Below are positions 8,625 through 16,882 of a DNA stretch of 54,475 nucleotides, piece by piece. The translations under genes were made by a program, and so were the position numbers. The DNA is from Microbacteriaceae bacterium PS02333. GTDB lineage: Bacteria > Actinomycetota > Actinomycetes > Actinomycetales > Microbacteriaceae. How positions within the stretch are numbered: the first letter of the stretch is position 1; every line of letters starts with the position of its first letter. The notes beneath the pieces are model-generated. The model was not told the DNA's origin. It ran no database searches and saw only the letters and a list, made by a program, of their open reading frames with translations. The DNA lies in assembly GCA_029959665.1 (NCBI GenBank), contig JASCOI010000010.1:1-54475 (forward strand). The letters run 5' to 3'.

Positions 8625-9218
8625 TCAGCGACCGGTGCCGAGTGCGGACTCGATCCGACTGATCGTCCGGCGCATCGCGTACTCGTCCTGCGCCGGCTGG
8701 TCGTCGGCCACCCAGAGGTGGACCGCTCCGGGCCCCGACGTCCTGGGTGCGAGGCGGACCACGATCCCCCATCGGTAGGCGACTCCGCGCGGTGTGGGCT
8801 CGCTGAACACGTCGAAGCCGAGGACCTCCGAACGGAGCGCGATCGGCATCCCCTCTCCGTCCCTGCGTGTCGACCAGCTCGTGATCCCCGTCCGGTCGAA
8901 GCCGAGGTCGCACGGGAACCGGACTCGCAGCCTGGGGTTCCAAGCGGCGAGGTCGGCGGCCGTCGACTCCGTCGCGTGCGCGGTGACGAACGCGACGCCG
9001 GGGTGGGTCTGGCCCTTGTGCCGGAGGCGCGCTCGCCGGCGGTGGTTGACCTCGGTGGTGACGCAGGCGACGCCGAACCCGAACGTGACGAGGATGCCGA
9101 GACGGAGCTCGGTGGACAGGGCCCGTTCCTCGTCGGGACCGATCAGGACCGCGAGGACGATCGTCGCGACCCCGAAGGCGACGGTGATGGCGGCGAGCAG
9201 GATCGTCGGCGGGCGCAC
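8625..9218 (-). CDS. Membrane-anchored protein of unknown function
   Basis: About 197 residues. Two N-terminal membrane helices (TILLAAITVAFGVATIVLAV and LRLGILVTFGFGVACVTTEV) are followed by a soluble domain of about 130 residues. I do not recognise the family. The GTG at 9218 starts just before the first helix; the frame is open to 9317, but that stretch is basic and unstructured and overlaps the control region of the divergent gene. The 92 bases between the two divergent starts must hold both promoters. Confidence 0.65.
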   Translation of the reverse strand: MRPPTILLAAITVAFGVATIVLAVLIGPDEERALSTELRLGILVTFGFGVACVTTEVNHRRRARLRHKGQTHPGVAFVTAHATESTAADLAAWNPRLRVRFPCDLGFDRTGITSWSTRRDGEGMPIALRSEVLGFDVFSEPTPRGVAYRWGIVVRLAPRTSGPGAVHLWVADDQPAQDEYAMRRTISRIESALGTGR

Positions 9219-9310
9219 GACTCGACGATGCCAGATGCCGGTGTGCGATGGACACTTGCGCAGCGCGAGGGAGCGTCGTAGGAACCCGCGGCTCGTGGGA
9301 GGATCGCGTC

Positions 9311-9727
9311 GTGGCACGTGGGGACACCGACGGAAGCGGACGCAGCGGGAGTGGACCGTGGCCGCACGCGCTGCTGGCAGCTGGAGTCGGCGCAGTGGCA
9401 GCGCAGTTCACCCACGGGGGTGCCGTCGCAGTACTGCTGACGGGTCTGCCGGGCCTGGTCGTGCTCGTGACGGTCACGATCGTGACCGGTGGTGCCCTCG
9501 CCCTGTGCGCGGTTCTCGGTACCGGGTCCCGGAGGTCCGCCTGGCTCGGGACCACGGCACTCCTCGTGGTCCCCGCGGTCCTCGTCGTCGACGCCTTCCT
9601 CGTCATGCGAGCCAGCTCGAGCGGGTCTCCTGACGGCGGGCTCTCGGCGTCCCCGCTCCTGTGGGTCATCGGCGCGGTGGTCGCTGCCGGCCCTGCCCTG
9701 TTGGTGCACGTGGGTCGCACCAGATGA
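9311..9727 (+). CDS. Membrane protein of unknown function
   Basis: 138 residues with four predicted membrane helices and a short charged N-terminus; family not recognised. GTG 9311 is preceded by GGGAGG at 8 bases; an in-frame ATG at 9248 has no such site. It ends directly before a perfect 44-base palindrome (copy 4), shared with the convergent FGE gene. It may work with the divergent membrane-anchored protein, but nothing in the sequence proves that. Confidence 0.65.
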   Translation: MARGDTDGSGRSGSGPWPHALLAAGVGAVAAQFTHGGAVAVLLTGLPGLVVLVTVTIVTGGALALCAVLGTGSRRSAWLGTTALLVVPAVLVVDAFLVMRASSSGSPDGGLSASPLLWVIGAVVAAGPALLVHVGRTR

Positions 9728-9771
9728 CGGACGGGAGGCTCGGTGCCAGCTGGCACCGAGCCTCCCGTCCG
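9728..9771. terminator. Interspersed palindrome / terminator, copy 4 (perfect)
   Basis: A perfect 44-base palindrome with 22-base arms and no loop; the left arm reads CGGACGGGAGGCTCGGTGCC then AG. It separates convergent genes ending at 9727 and 9803. It is the most symmetrical member of the family. Confidence 0.85.
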
Positions 9772-9802
9772 ACGGAACGCGCGTGAGCGCGTGCCCACCT
9801 GC

Positions 9803-10705
9803 TCAATCGGCCGCGATGCGGAAACCGATGTGGCTCATCCCGCTGTCGATCTCCTGGCCGCGGCGGGCCGCCGGGCGGTACCGACGGCAGTAGCTGTCCG
9901 CGCAGAGGTACGAGCCGCCCTTCACGACGCGCCGTTCGATCGCCCCACCGGCGTCGGCCTCCGGTGCGCAGCAGTCGTGCGCCATCGCGTCGTGGTGCTC
10001 GGCGTACCGGTCGGACGTCCACTCCCAGACGTTCCCAGCGGTGTCGTGCAGGCCGTACCCGTTCGGCGGGAACGACCCGACCGGCGTGGTGCTGCCGGAG
10101 CCACGCTCCGCGCGCCAGGGGAACGCTCCGTGCCAGTAGTTGGCCAGGGGCCGCCCGGGACGTTCCGGGTCGTCGCCCCAGGTGAACTCCGCCCCGTCGA
10201 GACCGCCGCGGGCCGCGTACTCCCACTCGGCCTCGGTCGGCAGCCGGCCACCGGCCCAGCGCGCGTACGCGTCGGCGTCTTCGTACGCCACGTGCACGAC
10301 CGGGTGTTCGGCGCGATCGGCGATCGTCGATCCGGGCCCGAACGGGCGACGCCAGTTCGCGCCGGGCGTCCACGCCCACCACTGACTGAGGTGCCGCAGG
10401 TCGACCGGACCGCTCGTCCCGGTGAAGACCAGCGAGCCGGCGTGCAGGTTCTCCGGCGGGGCGCCCGGGTACAGCGCGGGATCGAGGGGACGCTCCGCCA
10501 CCGTGCGGTACCCGGTCGCACGGACGAACGCCGCGAACTCCCGGTTCGTCACCGGTTCCGGGGCGATCTCGAACGTGTCGACCGTGACCGAACGCACCGG
10601 GGCTTCCTCCGGGTAGTGGGAGTCGGACCCCATGGCGAACGTGCCGGCGGCGATCCGCACCGTCGTGGTGCGGATCGCCGTCGACGACCGTGTTCCGTCC
10701 GGCAT
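9803..10705 (-). CDS. Formylglycine-generating enzyme (sulfatase-modifying factor)
   Basis: 300-residue FGE-sulfatase domain protein. It oxidises the active-site Cys of sulfatases to formylglycine. The copper-binding/catalytic pair is present in the canonical GGSYLCADSYCRRYRPAAR segment (Cys268 and Cys273), and the flanking GRLPTEAEWEYAARGG and GNVWEWTSDRY motifs are intact, so it should be an active aerobic FGE rather than a generic SUMF1-like protein. ATG 10705 lies 2 bases after the sulfatase stop, so translation is coupled. Its obvious partner is that sulfatase. Confidence 0.96.
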   Translation of the reverse strand: MPDGTRSSTAIRTTTVRIAAGTFAMGSDSHYPEEAPVRSVTVDTFEIAPEPVTNREFAAFVRATGYRTVAERPLDPALYPGAPPENLHAGSLVFTGTSGPVDLRHLSQWWAWTPGANWRRPFGPGSTIADRAEHPVVHVAYEDADAYARWAGGRLPTEAEWEYAARGGLDGAEFTWGDDPERPGRPLANYWHGAFPWRAERGSGSTTPVGSFPPNGYGLHDTAGNVWEWTSDRYAEHHDAMAHDCCAPEADAGGAIERRVVKGGSYLCADSYCRRYRPAARRGQEIDSGMSHIGFRIAAD

Positions 10706-10707
10706 CC

Positions 10708-12249
10708 TCAGTCCCCGCCCGCGAGGAAGGACTGCAGCTTGTCGACGGCCTGGTCGATGCTGAACGTCGCTGCGCGCTGTCGGGGAGGGAACTCCTCGAA
10801 CGTGTCGAGGAACTGGGTGACCATCGCGGTGGCGGCGAGCAGCAGGTAGTCGTTCTCGAACAACCAGTCGAAGTAGGTGTTCGACGTGATGTCCGCTCGC
10901 TCGAACGGGTCGGTCCGGAGGTTGTAGAGCTTCGGGACGCGGAGCGTGACGAACGGGTCGAACCACACCTGGAGCGTCCCGGTGACCCGCTGCTCCATGA
11001 ACACCGCCTTCCAGTTGTCGAACCGGAGGGCGAGCAGGTCACCGTCGTCGGAGAAGTAGACCAGGCCGGGGCGTGGCCCCTTCTCGACCTCGCCCGTGAG
11101 GTACGGCAGGAAGTCGTACCCGTCGATGTGCACCTTGTACGTGCGGTCGCCGATCGACTTGCCGGCCTTCAGCTCGTCGACGGTCGTCGTGTCACCGATC
11201 GCGGCCAGGAACGTCGGGAACCAGTCGTGGTGCTGGATGATGGCGTTGGAGACCGCCCCCGCCTCGATGTGCCCCGGCCACCGGATCATCTGCGGGACGC
11301 GGAACGCACCCTCCCAGTTCGTGTTCTTCTCGCTGCGGAACGGGGTCATCCCACCGTCCGGCCACGTGTTCATGTGCGGGCCGTTGTCGGTCGAGTAGAT
11401 GACGATCGTGTCGTCCGCGATCCCGAGTTCGTCGAGCTGGTCCAGGAGCGACCCGACGACCCGGTCGTGGTCGATCATCGTGTCGTGGTACGTCGACTGC
11501 CACCGCCCGGCCTGTCCGATGCTTTCGGGCTTCGGGTGGGTGCGGAAGTGCATGTGCGTGGTGTTCATCCAGACGAAGAACGGGGTGTCGGACTCCACCT
11601 GCCGCCCGATGAACTCCATCGCGACGTCCGCGAACTCCTCGTCGATCGTCTCCATGCGCTTCTTCGTGAGCGGGCCGGTGTCCTCGACGCGCTGCTTGCC
11701 CCGGCGGCCGTAGCGCCCGTCGACCGTGTCGTCGTCCTCGTCCGTTGCCCAGGAGTGGATCACGCCTCTCGGCCGCGCGCGGTCGTTGAACGCCGGGAAC
11801 TCCTCGATGGACGGCCAGTTCGCCGACTCCGGCTCCTCCTCCGCGTTCAGGTGGTAGAGGTTCCCGTAGAACTCGTCGAACCCGTGTGCCGTCGGCAGGA
11901 AGTCGTTCTTGTCGCCGAGGTGGTTCTTGCCGAACTGCCCGGTGGCGTAGCCGTGCGGCTTCAGCACCTCGGCGATCGTCGGGTCCTCGAAGCGGAGGCC
12001 CAGGTCGGCTCCGGGCACGCCGACCTTGCTCAGCCCGGTCCGGAACACGCTCTGTCCCGTGATGAACGACGACCGGCCGGCCGTGCAGCTCTGCTCGCCG
12101 TACGAGTCGGTGAACCGCATGCCCTCGTCGGCGATGCGGTCGATGTTCGGCGTCCGGTAGCCCATCAGGCCGTCGCTGTAGCAACTCAGGTTCGTGATGC
12201 CGATGTCATCTCCCCAGATCACCAGGATGTTCGGCTTGTCCTTCGGCAT
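10708..12249 (-). CDS. Type I sulfatase (arylsulfatase family), FGE-dependent
   Basis: 513 residues, alkaline-phosphatase superfamily. Metal-binding Asp14-Asp15 lie in WGDDIG and the formylglycine site is CTAGR (Cys55-Arg59), the CxAxR variant used by actinobacteria, followed by STDNGPHMNTW and the HxMHFR metal/sulfate residues. There is no signal peptide, so it is cytoplasmic or exported folded by another route. The substrate is unknown (sulfate ester). ATG 12249 has GAGGAGG about 6 bases upstream. The frame runs open beyond it, but that part overlaps other genes. It forms an operon with the downstream FGE. Confidence 0.95.
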   Translation of the reverse strand: MPKDKPNILVIWGDDIGITNLSCYSDGLMGYRTPNIDRIADEGMRFTDSYGEQSCTAGRSSFITGQSVFRTGLSKVGVPGADLGLRFEDPTIAEVLKPHGYATGQFGKNHLGDKNDFLPTAHGFDEFYGNLYHLNAEEEPESANWPSIEEFPAFNDRARPRGVIHSWATDEDDDTVDGRYGRRGKQRVEDTGPLTKKRMETIDEEFADVAMEFIGRQVESDTPFFVWMNTTHMHFRTHPKPESIGQAGRWQSTYHDTMIDHDRVVGSLLDQLDELGIADDTIVIYSTDNGPHMNTWPDGGMTPFRSEKNTNWEGAFRVPQMIRWPGHIEAGAVSNAIIQHHDWFPTFLAAIGDTTTVDELKAGKSIGDRTYKVHIDGYDFLPYLTGEVEKGPRPGLVYFSDDGDLLALRFDNWKAVFMEQRVTGTLQVWFDPFVTLRVPKLYNLRTDPFERADITSNTYFDWLFENDYLLLAATAMVTQFLDTFEEFPPRQRAATFSIDQAVDKLQSFLAGGD

Positions 12250-12353
12250 GGTCGTCCTCCTCGGTCGCGTTTCCGACGTTCGCCGTCGTGATGGAGGATG
12301 CCCGTCCGGCCGGGCGTGGAGGACCACCCCGAGCGGGTGAGAAGTCCGTCGGT

Positions 12354-12887
12354 TCAGCCGGAGCTGGCGAGTTCCGACTGGATCGTCCTGATGGTCTGTC
12401 CGAGCACGCCCGAGGCGAGCAGCCCGGCGCCGAGCGGACCGGATGAGTCCTCGCCGAGCAACGGCAACCGCAGGAGCGCGGCGCGCACGGGTTCGCTCAT
12501 GTGCGCGATCTGCCACGCGATCTCGTCGGTGCCACCACGTCCCGGGTCGGCGAGCTCGGCCGCCTTCGCCGCGTAGGCCGCGGCGCCGAGGGCGTGTGCC
12601 CCCATGTGTGCGACGCCGGAGGCCTGACCGGCAGCCCACGCCGCCGCCTTCCCCGCCGGCGACGTCGCTGCGCCGGAAGCGCGTCCCGCGGCGAACCGCC
12701 GTCGGATCTCGCCCGCGGCACCGAGCTCCCCGCGTGCGAACGACCGGGCGCGACGGATGCCGTCTCGTGCGCGGTCGTCGTCCGGCGCTTCGGCTTCGAA
12801 CAGCGGCAGGACCCGCTCCGCGCAGTCCGCCGCCCACGCGGCGACGATCCGGCGGTCGTCCTCGCTGAGGGTCTGCGCGGAGGGCAT
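12354..12887 (-). CDS. Imm-5-like putative immunity protein
   Basis: 177-residue, Ala-rich, all-helical protein. The pattern LSEDDRRIVAAWAADCAERV, followed by repeated small-residue helices (AAWAAGQASGVAHMGAHALG, AAYAAKAAEL) and ending with ADPGRGGTDEIAWQIAHMSE, matches the Imm-5-like family of predicted immunity proteins. No polymorphic toxin gene lies beside it, so it is an orphan here. ATG 12887 is the only well-placed start. Its upstream region contains a 39-base tandem duplication. Confidence 0.8.
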   Translation of the reverse strand: MPSAQTLSEDDRRIVAAWAADCAERVLPLFEAEAPDDDRARDGIRRARSFARGELGAAGEIRRRFAAGRASGAATSPAGKAAAWAAGQASGVAHMGAHALGAAAYAAKAAELADPGRGGTDEIAWQIAHMSEPVRAALLRLPLLGEDSSGPLGAGLLASGVLGQTIRTIQSELASSG

Positions 12888-12907
12888 GCCCGCAGCCTCC
12901 CACTCCG

Positions 12908-12984
12908 CTGTCCGAGTGCGCCACCCGTCGGTCCGCGGGCCGGAGTCTGTCCGAGTGCGCCACCCGTCGGTCCGCAGGCCGGAG
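12908..12984. repeat. Two-copy tandem repeat (period 39) in a divergent promoter region
   Basis: The 38-base unit at 12908-12945 recurs at 12947-12984 with one mismatch (G to A). It fills most of the 109 bases between the divergent Imm-5-like and SDR genes, so control elements there are probably duplicated. Confidence 0.85.
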
Positions 12985-12996
12985 CAGGATGGATGC

Positions 12997-13728
12997 ATGA
13001 CCCGCATCCTGGTGACCGGTTCCACCGACGGACTCGGTCGCGCGACGGCCGAGTCGCTCCTCGGCGCCGGACACGGCGTCGTCGTGCACGCCCGCAACGC
13101 CGATCGCGCGGGCTCGTTGTCCGACCTGACGGCTCGGGGCGCGGACCTCGTCGTCGTCGACCTGTCGGACCGCGACGCCGTGATCGCTGCCGCACGAGAG
13201 CTCGATGCCGGCCCGCAGATCGACGCGGTCATCCACAACGCCGGTGTCATCTCGGGCCGTTCACTCGTCCCGGTCAACGTCGTGGCGCCGTTCCTCGTCA
13301 CGGCGCTGGTGCGGTCTCCGGCTCGCCACGTCTACCTGAGCAGCGGGATGCACCGGGGCGGCCGACCTCGGCTCGAGGGCGTGGACTGGAGCGGGAGCTC
13401 CGGTTCGAGCAGCTACTCCGACACGAAGCTGTTCGTGACGGCGCTGATGGCTGCCGTAGCCGAGCGGCGCCCCGAGGTGCGCAGCAACGCGGTCGACCCG
13501 GGGTGGGTGCCGACGAAGATGGGTGGTGCCGGCGCTCCCGACGACTTCACCCTCGGGCACCGCACCCAGGAGGACCTCGTGACGGACCCGAGCGCAACCG
13601 TCAGCGGCGGTTACTGGTTCCACGGGCAGCAGCAGGAACCGCACCCGGCTGTCGCGGACCGTCGTTTCCGCGAAGCGCTCGTCGACGCGCTCGAACGCGA
13701 GACGGGGATCCCCCTCGTCGGTCGCTGA
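12997..13728 (+). CDS. Short-chain dehydrogenase/reductase (atypical)
   Basis: 243-residue SDR. The coenzyme motif TGSTDGLG is at 7-14, HNAG (instead of NNAG) at 80-83, and the active site is YSDTK (Tyr140, Lys144) after a Ser-rich loop. The late region NAVDPGWVPTKMGG is typical of SDRs related to retinol/light-dependent reductases. CAGGAT lies 6 bases before ATG 12997 with no Shine-Dalgarno, so a leaderless start is possible. Divergent from the Imm-5-like gene; substrate unknown. Confidence 0.87.
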   Translation: MTRILVTGSTDGLGRATAESLLGAGHGVVVHARNADRAGSLSDLTARGADLVVVDLSDRDAVIAAARELDAGPQIDAVIHNAGVISGRSLVPVNVVAPFLVTALVRSPARHVYLSSGMHRGGRPRLEGVDWSGSSGSSSYSDTKLFVTALMAAVAERRPEVRSNAVDPGWVPTKMGGAGAPDDFTLGHRTQEDLVTDPSATVSGGYWFHGQQQEPHPAVADRRFREALVDALERETGIPLVGR

Positions 13729-13745
13729 GCGCCCCGCTACGTGGG

Positions 13746-14177
13746 TCAGCGGGCCGCGTTGTCCGCTCCGTCGTCTCGGACCGCTGCGACCGCCTCGATC
13801 TCGACGAGCTGGTCGTCGTAACCGAGCACGGTGACGCCGAGCAGCGTGCTGGGGACGTCGTGGGTCCCGAAGGCATCGCGAACGACCTTCCACGCGGCGA
13901 CGAGGTCGGCCTGCTGAGCGGACGCGACGAGCACCCGCGTGCTGATGACGTCCTCGATGGTCGCGCCGGCGGCTCGGAGCGCTCCCCGCATGGTCTCGAT
14001 GCACTTCGCGGCCTGGCCGGCGTAGTCCCCGATCGCCGCCGTCGATCCGTCCGGCTCGAGCGGGCAGGCACCCGCGAGGAACACGAAGCGCGTGCCGCTG
14101 GGCGCCGTGGCCGCGTACGCGTACTCCGCCGCGTCGCTGAGTGCTTCGGAGCGGATGAGGCGGACGACGCTGTTCAC
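13746..14177 (-). CDS. RidA family protein (enamine/imine deaminase-like)
   Basis: 143-residue YjgF/YER057c/UK114 protein. The fold markers FVFLAGACPLEPDG, QAAKCIETMRGALRAAGAT and DVISTRVLVAS are present, with the Arg that binds the carboxylate in RidA. Family members hydrolyse reactive enamines from PLP enzymes; some paralogues do other things. GTG 14177 lacks its own ribosome site but lies 4 bases past the stop of the upstream membrane-protein gene, so translation is probably coupled. Confidence 0.87.
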   Translation of the reverse strand: MNSVVRLIRSEALSDAAEYAYAATAPSGTRFVFLAGACPLEPDGSTAAIGDYAGQAAKCIETMRGALRAAGATIEDVISTRVLVASAQQADLVAAWKVVRDAFGTHDVPSTLLGVTVLGYDDQLVEIEAVAAVRDDGADNAAR

Positions 14178-14181
14178 GACG

Positions 14182-14451
14182 TCATCGTGACAGGACCCGC
14201 CACGCTCGGACGATCTGCCACACGGCAACGGCCACGACGACTGCGCCGATGATCGAGACCACCCAGAGGCCGGGAACGCCGATCGCTGGGCCGGAGGTGC
14301 ACACGCTCTCGCCGTGCCCCGGCGCGGCGTCGGCACAGCTGCCCACCTGGTACATCGCGAAGAAGACCACGATCAGCGTGCTGATGATCGCCACCGCAGT
14401 CCACGCCGCCACTCGGTTCACTGCGTCCCCGTTCGTCCTGCACCCGAGCAT
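14182..14451 (-). CDS. Small two-helix membrane protein
   Basis: 89 residues (79 if the GTG at 14421 is used) with two transmembrane helices, around VAIISTLIVVFFAMYQVG and VSIIGAVVVAVAVWQIV. The loop between them carries two Cys in GSCADAAPGHGESVC, which could form an external disulfide. Family not recognised. It is 4 bases upstream of the RidA gene, so the two are co-transcribed, and divergent from the gene at 14499 across a palindrome. Confidence 0.65.
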   Translation of the reverse strand: MLGCRTNGDAVNRVAAWTAVAIISTLIVVFFAMYQVGSCADAAPGHGESVCTSGPAIGVPGLWVVSIIGAVVVAVAVWQIVRAWRVLSR

Positions 14452-14458
14452 GCCTCGT

Positions 14459-14476
14459 GTCGACACGTTTGTCGAC
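14459..14476. promoter_or_regulatory. Inverted repeat between divergent genes
   Basis: GTCGACA (14459-14465) and TGTCGAC (14470-14476) form a perfect inverted repeat with a CGTT spacer, and GTGTCGACAC (14457-14466) is itself palindromic. It lies between divergent starts at 14451 and 14499. Downstream, TAGTGT (14487-14492) sits 6 bases before the GTG at 14499 as a likely -10. Confidence 0.5.
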
Positions 14477-14498
14477 CGGGTCGTCCTAGTGTGAAGCG

Positions 14499-15308
14499 GT
14501 GTCCCGAGCACTCGAACGAATCGCACAGGACGGCGACGTCGCGCTCGCCGTGACCTGCCACGACCCGTTGGGCCGGTTCGCCCCGGGCATCGCGGACGCA
14601 GGCCGCAGCCTCTCCGAGGTGTTCGGAGCCCTGGCCGTGAACGCGACGACCGAGACCCATCCCGGGACCATCGACGCGCTGCGGGCCCTGGACCTGCCGA
14701 CGACCTTCGCAAAGCACGGTGCCGGCACGGTGGGGATCGGCACCGCGCGGCAAGACGCCCTCGCGCTCGGTGTCCGGAGTGGCCTCGCCCGGGTGTTCTA
14801 CTCCGACCTCGACCACGTCCTGCGCTGGCTGAGCACCGCACGGGCCGAAGTGGAGCGCTGTCTGGCCGAACGCGACCAGGACCTCCTCGTCGTCGGGCGC
14901 TCCCCAGCCGCGATGGCGGAGGCGCCGGAGCGACTCCGACGCACCGAGGAACTCGTCAACCACGTCTACGGCCTGGCGAACGGCCTCGACAAGCGGTGGG
15001 ACCTGATGATCGCGATGCGCCTGATGACCCGTGCCACCGCGCAGACGATCGTCACGCACAGCCGCGAGACCTCGATCGCGAGCGACGTCACGTGGCCGAT
15101 GCTCGTGGCGGCGCGGGGCGGCAGCGTGGGTGCGTTCAACGGTGACGGCATCCGGTTCCGGGCGCGCGACGACTTCGGGCAGGAGGTCGATCGGCGTGAC
15201 GGTGATCCCCGCGAATGGCACCAGCGCATGGTGACGGCGACAGCACACGTGACGGCGATCGTGGAGTTCGACCGAACGCGACCCGTACCCGACGCGGGGC
15301 CGCGTTAG
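14499..15308 (+). CDS. Protein of unknown function, faint resemblance to GT-A transferases
   Basis: 269 residues, soluble, family not recognised. The N-terminal half has alternating beta/alpha character (DVALAVTCHDPLGRF, TIDALRALDLPTTFAKH), then a short acidic SDLDH stretch near residue 108 that recalls the DxD of GT-A nucleotide-sugar transferases; that is only a guess. Alternatively it is an actinobacterial lineage-specific protein. Start GTG 14499 has TAGTGT exactly 6 bases upstream and no Shine-Dalgarno, fitting a leaderless mRNA. Followed closely by a GNAT and a kinase gene on the same strand. Confidence 0.6.
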   Translation: MSRALERIAQDGDVALAVTCHDPLGRFAPGIADAGRSLSEVFGALAVNATTETHPGTIDALRALDLPTTFAKHGAGTVGIGTARQDALALGVRSGLARVFYSDLDHVLRWLSTARAEVERCLAERDQDLLVVGRSPAAMAEAPERLRRTEELVNHVYGLANGLDKRWDLMIAMRLMTRATAQTIVTHSRETSIASDVTWPMLVAARGGSVGAFNGDGIRFRARDDFGQEVDRRDGDPREWHQRMVTATAHVTAIVEFDRTRPVPDAGPR

Positions 15309-15319
15309 CCTTCCTCGGT

Positions 15320-15973
15320 ATGGGGATCGACGACGTCTGGCCACTGTTCGCGCTCGAGATCAGGACGCCGCGGCTCACCCTCCGCCCGATCCGCGACGAG
15401 GACCTCCCCGCCCTGGCGGACGCCGCGCTGCAGGGCATCCACGACGCGGACCGCATGCCGTTCGGTGTGCCGTGGACGGACGCGGCCCCTGCGGACATCC
15501 CCCGGAACCTCGCGATGTACCAGTGGAGTCTCCGTCAGGTGTCGCCCGAGAACTGGTCGATCGCGTTCGGCGTCCACGTGGACGGAGCTCTCGTCGGGGT
15601 GCAGGACCTCAGCGCACGCGACTTCGCCGATCGCCGGACCGTCGGCTCCGGGTCGTGGCTGACGAAGTCCGCACAGGGCCGGGGGTTCGGAACCGAGATG
15701 CGCGCCGGTCTGCTGCTCTTCGCGTTCGACGTGCTCGGTGCGGAGTGGGCGGAGTCGAGCGCGGCGTCCTGGAACGAGCGGTCACTGGCGGTCTCCCGCT
15801 CGCTCGGCTACGAACCGAACGGCATGACGCGCGTGGCTCCTCGCCCCGGTGAGCCGGTCGACGAGGTGCGCATGCGGCTCGATCGTCGGCGGTTCCGACG
15901 CCCGGGCTGGCAGGCCACGGTCAGTGGCGCGGACGCCGCTCTCGCACAGCTCGGGATCGCGGGCACCAGGTGA
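15320..15973 (+). CDS. GNAT-family acetyltransferase, RimJ/RimL type
   Basis: 217 residues. The opening LEIRTPRLTLRPIRDEDLPAL is diagnostic of the RimJ/RimL branch. The acetyl-CoA loop is WLTKSAQGRGFGTEMRAGLL and the last conserved strand is NERSLAVSRSLGYEPNG. Substrates range from ribosomal protein N-termini to small molecules. ATG 15320 lies 11 bases after the preceding stop. The 3' end overlaps the kinase gene by four bases (GTGA at 15970-15973), so the two are translated together. Confidence 0.88.
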   Translation: MGIDDVWPLFALEIRTPRLTLRPIRDEDLPALADAALQGIHDADRMPFGVPWTDAAPADIPRNLAMYQWSLRQVSPENWSIAFGVHVDGALVGVQDLSARDFADRRTVGSGSWLTKSAQGRGFGTEMRAGLLLFAFDVLGAEWAESSAASWNERSLAVSRSLGYEPNGMTRVAPRPGEPVDEVRMRLDRRRFRRPGWQATVSGADAALAQLGIAGTR

Positions 15974-16866
15974 TCGACGTCCCCGAGGGCCTGACCCGTG
16001 CGACGACGAACCGCGAAGGAGCGGCCGGGACCGCCTGGCTCGTCGAGCTGCCGTCCATCGTGACGCGGCTGCTCGACGAGTGGGGCTGCGAGCTCGACGG
16101 CGCCCCGACCCACGGCGAGGTCGCCGTCGTCCTGCCGGTCCGTCGGGGCGACGTGCCCGCAGCCCTGAAGGTCTCGTTCCCGCACCCGGGCAACCGCAGC
16201 GAGCCGCACGCCCTCCGCAGCTTCGACGGCGACGGAGCGGTCCGGCTCCTCGACGCCGACGAGGACGCGTTCGCGCTGCTCCTGGAACGGGCCGGTCCGG
16301 AGACGCTCGAGAGCGTCGCGACCGCCGAGGAGGCGATCGACATCGCGGGCGACCTCGCTCGTCGCCTCGCCGTCCCGGCTCCCGCGGGGACGCCGGCGCT
16401 CGCCGACACGACCGAGGGCTGGGAGGCCGAGCTCGACCAGCAGGTCGCCGCACTCCCCGACGCCCTGCCGACGGCGGTGGTCGACCGTGCGAGGAGCACC
16501 ATCCGTGCCCTGGCGACCGACCCGACGTCCACGATGCTGCACGGCGACCTGCACTTCGGCAACGTGCTCAGCGCGGAGCGACAGCCGTGGTTGGCCATCG
16601 ACCCGAAGGGCTGGCGTGGTACGGCTGCGTACGACGCGTTCACCGTCGCCGCGGGCAAGCGGGAGGCGCTGCTGGCCGCGGCCGACCCGGAGCGTGCCTT
16701 CCGTGACCGGATTCGGCGCTTCGCGTCAGCGGCCGACGTCGACGCCGGACTCGCGCTCGCCTGCGTACAGGCACGGGCGACCAGCTCCTACCTGTACCAG
16801 CGGCTCCACACCGGCGACTGGTTCGCCCTCGAACTCCTCCGACGCGTCGCGCTCCTGGACGGCTGA
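15970..16866 (+). CDS. Aminoglycoside-6-kinase-like phosphotransferase (StrB/APH(6) type)
   Basis: 298 residues, protein-kinase-like APH fold. The Brenner motif LHGDLHFGNVL is at 190-200 (Asp193 catalytic) and the metal-binding Asp211 lies in AIDPKGWRGTAAYD, the form characteristic of the APH(6)/streptomycin-6-kinase family. Chromosomal members often have unknown small-molecule or hydroxyurea substrates, so resistance should not be assumed. It overlaps the GNAT gene and is followed by palindrome copy 5. Confidence 0.87.
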   Translation: MIDVPEGLTRATTNREGAAGTAWLVELPSIVTRLLDEWGCELDGAPTHGEVAVVLPVRRGDVPAALKVSFPHPGNRSEPHALRSFDGDGAVRLLDADEDAFALLLERAGPETLESVATAEEAIDIAGDLARRLAVPAPAGTPALADTTEGWEAELDQQVAALPDALPTAVVDRARSTIRALATDPTSTMLHGDLHFGNVLSAERQPWLAIDPKGWRGTAAYDAFTVAAGKREALLAAADPERAFRDRIRRFASAADVDAGLALACVQARATSSYLYQRLHTGDWFALELLRRVALLDG

Positions 16867-16882
16867 CCGGCCCGACCACCCA

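Noticed and set aside
12908-12984. CRISPR-like direct repeats
   Set aside because: Only two adjacent units with a one-base gap and no spacers or cas genes: a simple tandem duplication.
10708-13236. Reading the sulfatase as an 842-residue fusion with a 329-residue N-terminal extension
   Set aside because: The extension overlaps the Imm-5-like gene in another frame, is low in structure, and a strong ribosome site precedes ATG 12249, where homology begins.
15970-16866. Calling the StrB-like kinase a streptomycin resistance gene
   Set aside because: Fold and motifs fit, but chromosomal homologues of unproven substrate are common in actinobacteria; the same caution applies to 19297-20268 and 28026-28679.
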